Positions 1 through 3,758 of a stretch of DNA of 6,074 nt are shown in pieces (the stretch's first letter is position 1; each line of letters opens with the position of its first letter). The position numbers were made by a program, and so were the translations under genes. Source of the stretch: Planctomycetota bacterium. GTDB lineage: Bacteria; Planctomycetota; UBA1135; GCA-002686595. Under the pieces are notes generated by a model. It was not told where the DNA came from. It was given only the letters and a program-made list of their open reading frames with translations, and made no database searches. Location: the NCBI GenBank assembly GCA_013140785.1, contig JABFRZ010000626.1, positions 1-6,074 on the forward strand. Reading direction: 5' to 3'.

Positions 1-486
1 GAGCTGCTCGAGCGTGGCCTCGACCTGCTCGAGGAGTTCGAGTGCCCGCTGGTGGTTGGCGATTTCCCCGACATGTCGGCCGCGGTCGGCAAGATGCTCC
101 TCCCCGCGCAGATGCCCGCGCAGACGACGCTGCCGCTCTTGTCGAAGCGCGTGCGCGAATGGGCCGCCGCGCGCGAGCACACCCTCGTGCTGCCGATCGC
201 AGAGATCGCGGCTCAGATCGCCGCGGGCTCCTCTCTGAGTGCGGGCCAGGAGTTTCGCATCGGCCGCCACAGCTTCCCGTCCGGTGCGCGCCTGCTGCAA
301 GCGGACGAGCTGCACCCGACCCTGGACGGCCTCGGGTCCGTGGCGCAGCTCCTGTGCGATCAACTGATCGCGGCCGAGCTCGCGCGCGCCGACGAGTTCG
401 AACTCGAGTGGCCGGCCGTGATGGGCAAGCTGGGCAAGGGGCGCGCGCTCGTGCCGGCGAGCGGACAGGGCGGTCCGAAGCGTTGA
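1..486 (+). CDS. Probable SGNH/GDSL-type hydrolase, C-terminal part (5' end outside window)
   Basis: The frame is open from base 1 to a TGA at 484-486, giving 161 visible residues. The clearest motif is DELHPT at visible residues 102-107. It is followed by a Gly-rich turn and a helix (LGSVAQLLCDQLI), which matches the block V Asp-x-x-His of SGNH/GDSL esterases, where His is the catalytic base and Asp completes the triad. An earlier segment, CPLVVGDFPDM (about residues 15-25), resembles the hydrophobic strand plus 'G-x-x-P-D' turn that often lies between blocks III and V. The nucleophile Ser and the block III Gly/Asn would lie upstream and cannot be checked. Family members hydrolyse esters or act on acyl or acetyl groups; the substrate here is unknown. 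The last 20 or so residues (GKGRALVPASGQGG region) are encoded by a DNA repeat also found at 3690-3747 and look like a tail outside the fold. An in-frame GTG at 52 exists, but the frame continues upstream of it, so the gene is truncated by the window edge. Confidence 0.6.
   Translation, partial: ELLERGLDLLEEFECPLVVGDFPDMSAAVGKMLLPAQMPAQTTLPLLSKRVREWAAAREHTLVLPIAEIAAQIAAGSSLSAGQEFRIGRHSFPSGARLLQADELHPTLDGLGSVAQLLCDQLIAAELARADEFELEWPAVMGKLGKGRALVPASGQGGPKR
424..480 (+). repeat. Hairpin-forming repeat, copy A, at the 3' end of the hydrolase gene
   Basis: By hand alignment this 57-base stretch matches 3690-3747 at about 46 of 57 positions with one single-base gap; the right-hand part from 447 matches at 30 of 34. 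The shared core GCCGGCGAGCGG is identical. Bases 447-462 fold as GCTCGT-GCCG-GCGAGC, a 6-bp stem counting one G-U pair. Bases 462-477 fold as CGGAC-loop-GTCCG. The copy lies inside the coding region, ending 4 bases before the stop codon, so it forms the C-terminal tail of the hydrolase. It has no T-tract, so it is not a classical intrinsic terminator. It could be a dispersed REP-like element; this needs more copies to establish. Confidence 0.5.
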
Positions 487-532
487 GCGGGAGCCAGCCG
501 GTCCAAGCCCACTCGTCCGGCGCGGCCTCTCG
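487..532. terminator. Convergent intergenic gap with a weak hairpin; possible bidirectional termination region
   Basis: This 46-base gap separates the stop codons of the plus-strand hydrolase and the minus-strand FG-GAP gene, so transcription from both sides must end near here. GCCGG (497-501) and CCGGC (517-521) can pair across a 15-base loop. Together with the hairpins at 447-477 this could slow polymerase. No T-run follows on either strand, so intrinsic termination is only weakly supported and Rho-type termination is equally possible. Confidence 0.2.
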
Positions 533-3500
533 TCAGGGGCGCCGCAGCTTGCCCTCGCTGATGTTGTTGCCCGCCATGCCGAACCAGGCCGTGCGCGGGA
601 AGAACGGGTTGTTCGTCACGACGCGCGCGCGCCAACGATAGAGCACCCCGCGCACGGGCGCCGGAAACGGCGGCTGGCCCAGGGCGGCGGAAACGAAGCG
701 GAAGGGCTCCGTGCGCGCACGCTCGTCGAAGGTCAGCCGGCCGCCGCCGGGCAGGAGCACCTGCGCATCCCCGCGCTCCAGGCCGAGCCCGTCGAAGGGA
801 ACGCCGAGCGGCTCGGTCTCCCACTCGAGGAAGGCGCGCGCGACGGTGGGCGAGGCCCACGAGACGGTTGCGAGGCTGCGCGGGAACTGGCAGCGGATGC
901 GGAACACCCCGTCGCCCGTCGTCGTGCCGAGCAGCGCGATCGGCGCGTAATCATCCTTGCGGCGTTGCTGGAGCGCGCGCACCAGGCCGCCGCGTCCGTC
1001 GTTGCCGAGGAAGACGGAGGCACGCCCCTCTCTGAGTTGACCGGCGGTGTAGTTCGGTGCGCCGACCAGCAGGTCCGCGTAACCGTCGCCGTTGACGTCG
1101 CCCGCCGACGAGACCGAGTAGCCGAACTGCGAGCTCGCCTGGCCGCCGAGCACGCTCCACGCCGCGCTCGTGCCGAGCCCCTGCGGCGAGCCCAGGAAGA
1201 GGTAGGCACGGCCCTCGTCGGTCAAGCTGCCGTCGTAGCGCTGCGCGCCGACGATCAGATCGCCATGGCCGTCGCCATCGACGTCGCCGGCAGCCGCGGT
1301 GGCCGCCCCGAACGAGGAGTTCGCCTGATCGCCCTCGCTCTCCCAGACCGACGTGGTCGCGAGGCCGCTCTCCGAGCCGAGGAACAGGAAGAGCTTCTGG
1401 CCGAACGTGGGCGGGCCGCTCTCCTGGGTCAGCACGTCGCCATACCCGTCGCCGTTGACGTCGCCCGCCTTGATGACGGGATAGAACGTCCCGTGCGGGC
1501 CCGTCCAGTCGACGCCAACGGCGAGCCCCGCCGGCGAGCCGTGGTAGACCTTGGGCTCGTCGCCGCCGACGAAGACGTCGCTGAAGCCGTCGCCGTTGAC
1601 GTCGCCCACCGGCACGCGGGCGGCGTTCACGTAGGGCGAGGCCCAGGAGTGAGTGACGCCGAGACCGCTGGGCGAGCCTTGGAAGACGAAGGCTCTCCCC
1701 ACGCTCCCGACCAGCACGTCCGCGAAGCCGTCGCCGTTGACATCGCCGGCGCAAGCGACCCCGAGGCCCAACGATTCTCCCTTGTCCCCGATCTTGCTCC
1801 AGGCCGCCTGGGTCGAGAGCCCACCGGCCGCGCCGAGAAAGAGGTAGGCCGCGCCTTCGAGCCCGTTCGCGTTGTAGCTCGGTTCACCGACGAGCACGTC
1901 GTCGTACCCGTCGCCGTTGACGTCGCCCGCCGAGCTCACGAACGCGGCGAAGTCCACGCCGAAGTCCTCGTCCCCCTCGAGCGTCCAGGGAACGCTGGAG
2001 AGCCCCGCGGGCGAGCCTGGATACACGAAGGCGCGGCCTTGGTCCGTGTGGGCGTCGTCGTAGGAGGGCACGCCGACGATCACGTCGCCGTAGCCGTCGC
2101 CGTTGACGTCGCCGGCCGGAGCCACGGACCGGCCCATGCTCGCCCCGTTCTGATTGCTCTCGACGAACCACGAGGCGACGGTCACGGGGCCGCGCGCGGC
2201 GCCGAGGTAGAGCTGGGCGCGGCCCTCGTTCGTCTGCCCGGCGTCGAAGAGCGGCGCGCCGACGAGCACGTCGCCGTAGCCGTCGCCGTTCGTATCGCCC
2301 GCGCCCGCGAGCGCGTAACCGAAGAGCGCGCCGGCTTGGTCCGCGTCGGCCGACCAGGCGGCGCTCGCGCCGGGCCCGGAGCTCGAGCCGAGGTAGAGCA
2401 AGGCCCGACCCTCGCTCGTGAAGGCGTCGTCCTCGTGGAAGCGGGCGCCCAGGAGCACTTCCGCGAAGCCGTCGCCATTGACGTCGCCCGCGCAGGCGAC
2501 CGAGGAGCCGCCCTGGGCCTCCGCCTGGTTGGTGCCGGCCGTCCAGACGGGAGTGGTGACGAGCCCCGCCGCGGAGCCGAGGTAGACGAAAGCCGCGCCC
2601 TCGTTGAGCTCGCCATCGTCGAAGAGGGGCGCGCCGACGAGCACGTCGGCGTAGCCGTCGCCGTTCACGTCGCCCGCGTTGGCGACGCCGTGACCGAACT
2701 CGGAGCCGGGCTGGTTCGTCTCCGCCATCCAGGCCGCGCTCGTGGCGAGCCCGGCCGCGGAACCGAGGTATGCGAAGGCCGCGCCCTCGTCGAGCTCGCC
2801 GTTGTCGAAGCGCCGCGCCCCGACGATCACGTCGTCGAAGCCGTCGCCGTTCACATCGCCCGCGCGCGAGAGCGAGTATCCGAACCAGGCCTCGACCTGA
2901 TCGCCCTCGGCCGTCCAGGCCGCGCTCGCCGACAGGCCGGCGGGGGAGCCGAGATGGAGGAACGCCCGGCCCTCGCGCGCCTCGCCCGCGGCGAAGTAGG
3001 GCGCGGACACGAGCACGTCGCCGTAGCCGTCGCCGTTCACGTCACCGGCTGCGGACACCGAGAACCCGAGCTGCGCCTCGGCTTGATCGCTCTCGATGGT
3101 CCACGACGGCGCGAGCGCGAGCCCCGAGCCGGAACCGAGGAAGAGGAAGGCGCGTCCTTCGTGCGTCTCTCCGTTGCTGGCGAGCGGCGCGCCGACGAGG
3201 ACGTCGCTGTACCCGTCGCCGTTCACGTCGCCCGCGGTCGAGACCGACCGGCCGAAACGGGCGCCCGCGCTTCCGCCCTCGAACGACCACCCCGGCGTGG
3301 TCGCGAGCCCGGACTCCGAGCCGAGGTAGAGCCGTGCACGGCCCTCGTTGCTCCCGCCCGCGCCATCGTGGTTCGCAGCGCCCACGATCACGTCGCTGTA
3401 GCCGTCGCCGTTCACGTCGCCCGCGCTCGCGACCGAGCCGCCGAGCCGCGCGTCGATCTCGTCGCTCTCGGCCGACCAGGCGGGGACCAGCTCCTGCGAC

Positions 3501-3583
3501 GCGGCGCTCGAGACCAGGGTCAGGAACGCGAGCCCATCGATCCGTAGCCGATCGGGCCACCGCTTCGACTTCAACGCTTCCAT
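533..3583 (-). CDS. Exported FG-GAP repeat protein with 14 integrin-type beta-propeller blades and a C-terminal domain
   Basis: The predicted product is 1016 residues. I chose ATG 3583 because GAGGA lies 5 bases upstream. The in-frame ATG at 3601 has no such site, and the frame further upstream to 4210 is only a shadow of the neighbouring gene. Residues 1-29 look like a signal peptide: basic start (KSKRWPDRLR), hydrophobic core (GLAFLTLVSSAA), cleavage near Ser29/Gln30. Fourteen blades follow. They begin at Trp36, 99, 161, 223, 285, 347, 410, 472, 533, 595, 647, 693, 747 and 809. A typical blade is W-x-x-E-x-x-Q, F-G-x-S-V, A-G-D-V-N-G-D-G-Y-x-D-V-L-V-G-A-P, E-G-R-A, Y-L-G-S-x-x-G-L. The D-V-N-G-D-G-x-x-D loop is the calcium-binding loop of FG-GAP/integrin-alpha propellers. 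Blades 10-12 are shortened (52, 46 and 54 residues against about 62). Residues 869-1016 form a separate domain ending in an F-F-P-R-T-A-W-F-G region. Extracellular adhesion or scaffolding is an inference; I see no catalytic motif. Confidence 0.9.
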   Translation of the reverse strand: MEALKSKRWPDRLRIDGLAFLTLVSSAASQELVPAWSAESDEIDARLGGSVASAGDVNGDGYSDVIVGAANHDGAGGSNEGRARLYLGSESGLATTPGWSFEGGSAGARFGRSVSTAGDVNGDGYSDVLVGAPLASNGETHEGRAFLFLGSGSGLALAPSWTIESDQAEAQLGFSVSAAGDVNGDGYGDVLVSAPYFAAGEAREGRAFLHLGSPAGLSASAAWTAEGDQVEAWFGYSLSRAGDVNGDGFDDVIVGARRFDNGELDEGAAFAYLGSAAGLATSAAWMAETNQPGSEFGHGVANAGDVNGDGYADVLVGAPLFDDGELNEGAAFVYLGSAAGLVTTPVWTAGTNQAEAQGGSSVACAGDVNGDGFAEVLLGARFHEDDAFTSEGRALLYLGSSSGPGASAAWSADADQAGALFGYALAGAGDTNGDGYGDVLVGAPLFDAGQTNEGRAQLYLGAARGPVTVASWFVESNQNGASMGRSVAPAGDVNGDGYGDVIVGVPSYDDAHTDQGRAFVYPGSPAGLSSVPWTLEGDEDFGVDFAAFVSSAGDVNGDGYDDVLVGEPSYNANGLEGAAYLFLGAAGGLSTQAAWSKIGDKGESLGLGVACAGDVNGDGFADVLVGSVGRAFVFQGSPSGLGVTHSWASPYVNAARVPVGDVNGDGFSDVFVGGDEPKVYHGSPAGLAVGVDWTGPHGTFYPVIKAGDVNGDGYGDVLTQESGPPTFGQKLFLFLGSESGLATTSVWESEGDQANSSFGAATAAAGDVDGDGHGDLIVGAQRYDGSLTDEGRAYLFLGSPQGLGTSAAWSVLGGQASSQFGYSVSSAGDVNGDGYADLLVGAPNYTAGQLREGRASVFLGNDGRGGLVRALQQRRKDDYAPIALLGTTTGDGVFRIRCQFPRSLATVSWASPTVARAFLEWETEPLGVPFDGLGLERGDAQVLLPGGGRLTFDERARTEPFRFVSAALGQPPFPAPVRGVLYRWRARVVTNNPFFPRTAWFGMAGNNISEGKLRRP
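980..3478 (-). repeat. Coding tandem repeat: 14 FG-GAP blade units with a period of about 186 bp
   Basis: On the plus strand a near-identical block, CCGTCGCCGTTSACGTCGCC, recurs near 3402, 3214, 3027, 2839, 2656, 2469, 2280, 2094, 1908, 1728, 1587, 1446, 1268 and 1083. It encodes the reverse-strand G-D-V-N-G-D-G loop. Spacing is about 183-189 bp for most units and shorter across blades 10-12. The codon before Asn is GTG in blades 1-5 and GTC in blades 6 and 8-14; blade 7 has ACG (Thr) instead. Units are otherwise well diverged at DNA level, so this is an old amplification with selection on the loop rather than a fresh tandem array. Confidence 0.9.
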
Positions 3584-3588
3584 ACTTT

Positions 3589-3593
3589 TCCTC
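3589..3593 (-). promoter_or_regulatory. Ribosome-binding site deciding the FG-GAP start
   Basis: On the minus strand GAGGA is followed by AAAGT and then ATG at 3583, an ordinary Shine-Dalgarno spacing. The alternative ATG 18 bases upstream (3601) is preceded by CCCGTGTCACA, which has no purine-rich site. This favours the downstream start, and the signal peptide also begins more naturally there. Confidence 0.6.
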
Positions 3594-3615
3594 GCTTCCA
3601 TTGTGACACGGGAAG

Positions 3616-3634
3616 CCAGGCCCAGTTGGCCTGG
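3616..3634. promoter_or_regulatory. 7-bp perfect dyad upstream of the FG-GAP gene
   Basis: CCAGGCC (3616-3622) and GGCCTGG (3628-3634) form a perfect inverted repeat around a 5-base centre, ending 33 bases upstream of ATG 3583. Its position fits an operator or a 5'-leader hairpin for the FG-GAP gene. The surrounding 3635-3680 is noticeably richer in A/T than the coding DNA, as expected of a regulatory region. No convincing -35/-10 pair was found, so a regulatory function is an inference. Confidence 0.35.
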
Positions 3635-3689
3635 GTCAATCGACGAGGTCACGATACACCAGTTGCTTCGAGTTCGTGCTCCCCTGTTC

Positions 3690-3747
3690 GGCAAGCAGTG
3701 CAGGGGCCGGATGCTCGCGCCGGCGAGCGGGCAGGGGCGGGACGAAG
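3690..3747 (+). repeat. Hairpin-forming repeat, copy B, just past the stop of the carboxypeptidase-regulatory-like gene
   Basis: This copy has the same 5'-3' orientation in the window as copy A at 424-480 but is non-coding. It sits immediately beyond the stop codon (3761-3759) of the minus-strand gene. Bases 3713-3728 form a perfect 6-bp stem, GCTCGC-GCCG-GCGAGC. CCCCTG (3681-3686), just outside the aligned part, can pair with CAGGGG at 3701-3706 or at 3732-3737. Both copies therefore lie at 3' gene ends and keep the central hairpin, even though one stem base differs (C here, T in copy A, still able to pair as G-U). This is compatible with a dispersed intergenic element or a shared termination or mRNA-protecting structure. 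Confidence 0.5.
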
Positions 3748-3758
3748 AGCTGAGCCGG

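Noticed and set aside
1083..3420. CRISPR-like array from the evenly spaced 20-base block
   Set aside because: The intervals are about 186 bp and coding, and the conserved block is the FG-GAP calcium-loop codons.
965..3547. 860-codon open frame antisense to the FG-GAP gene
   Set aside because: It is a mirror of the repeat array. High GC and the conserved D-V-N-G-D-G codons remove stops on the opposite strand and give a monotonous A-V-A-V-D-V-A product with no domain logic, so it is not reported as a gene.
3611..3660. Possible sigma-70 promoter with TTGACC (minus strand 3639-3634)
   Set aside because: The expected -10 position about 17 bases downstream reads GCTTCC, with no TATAAT-like sequence.
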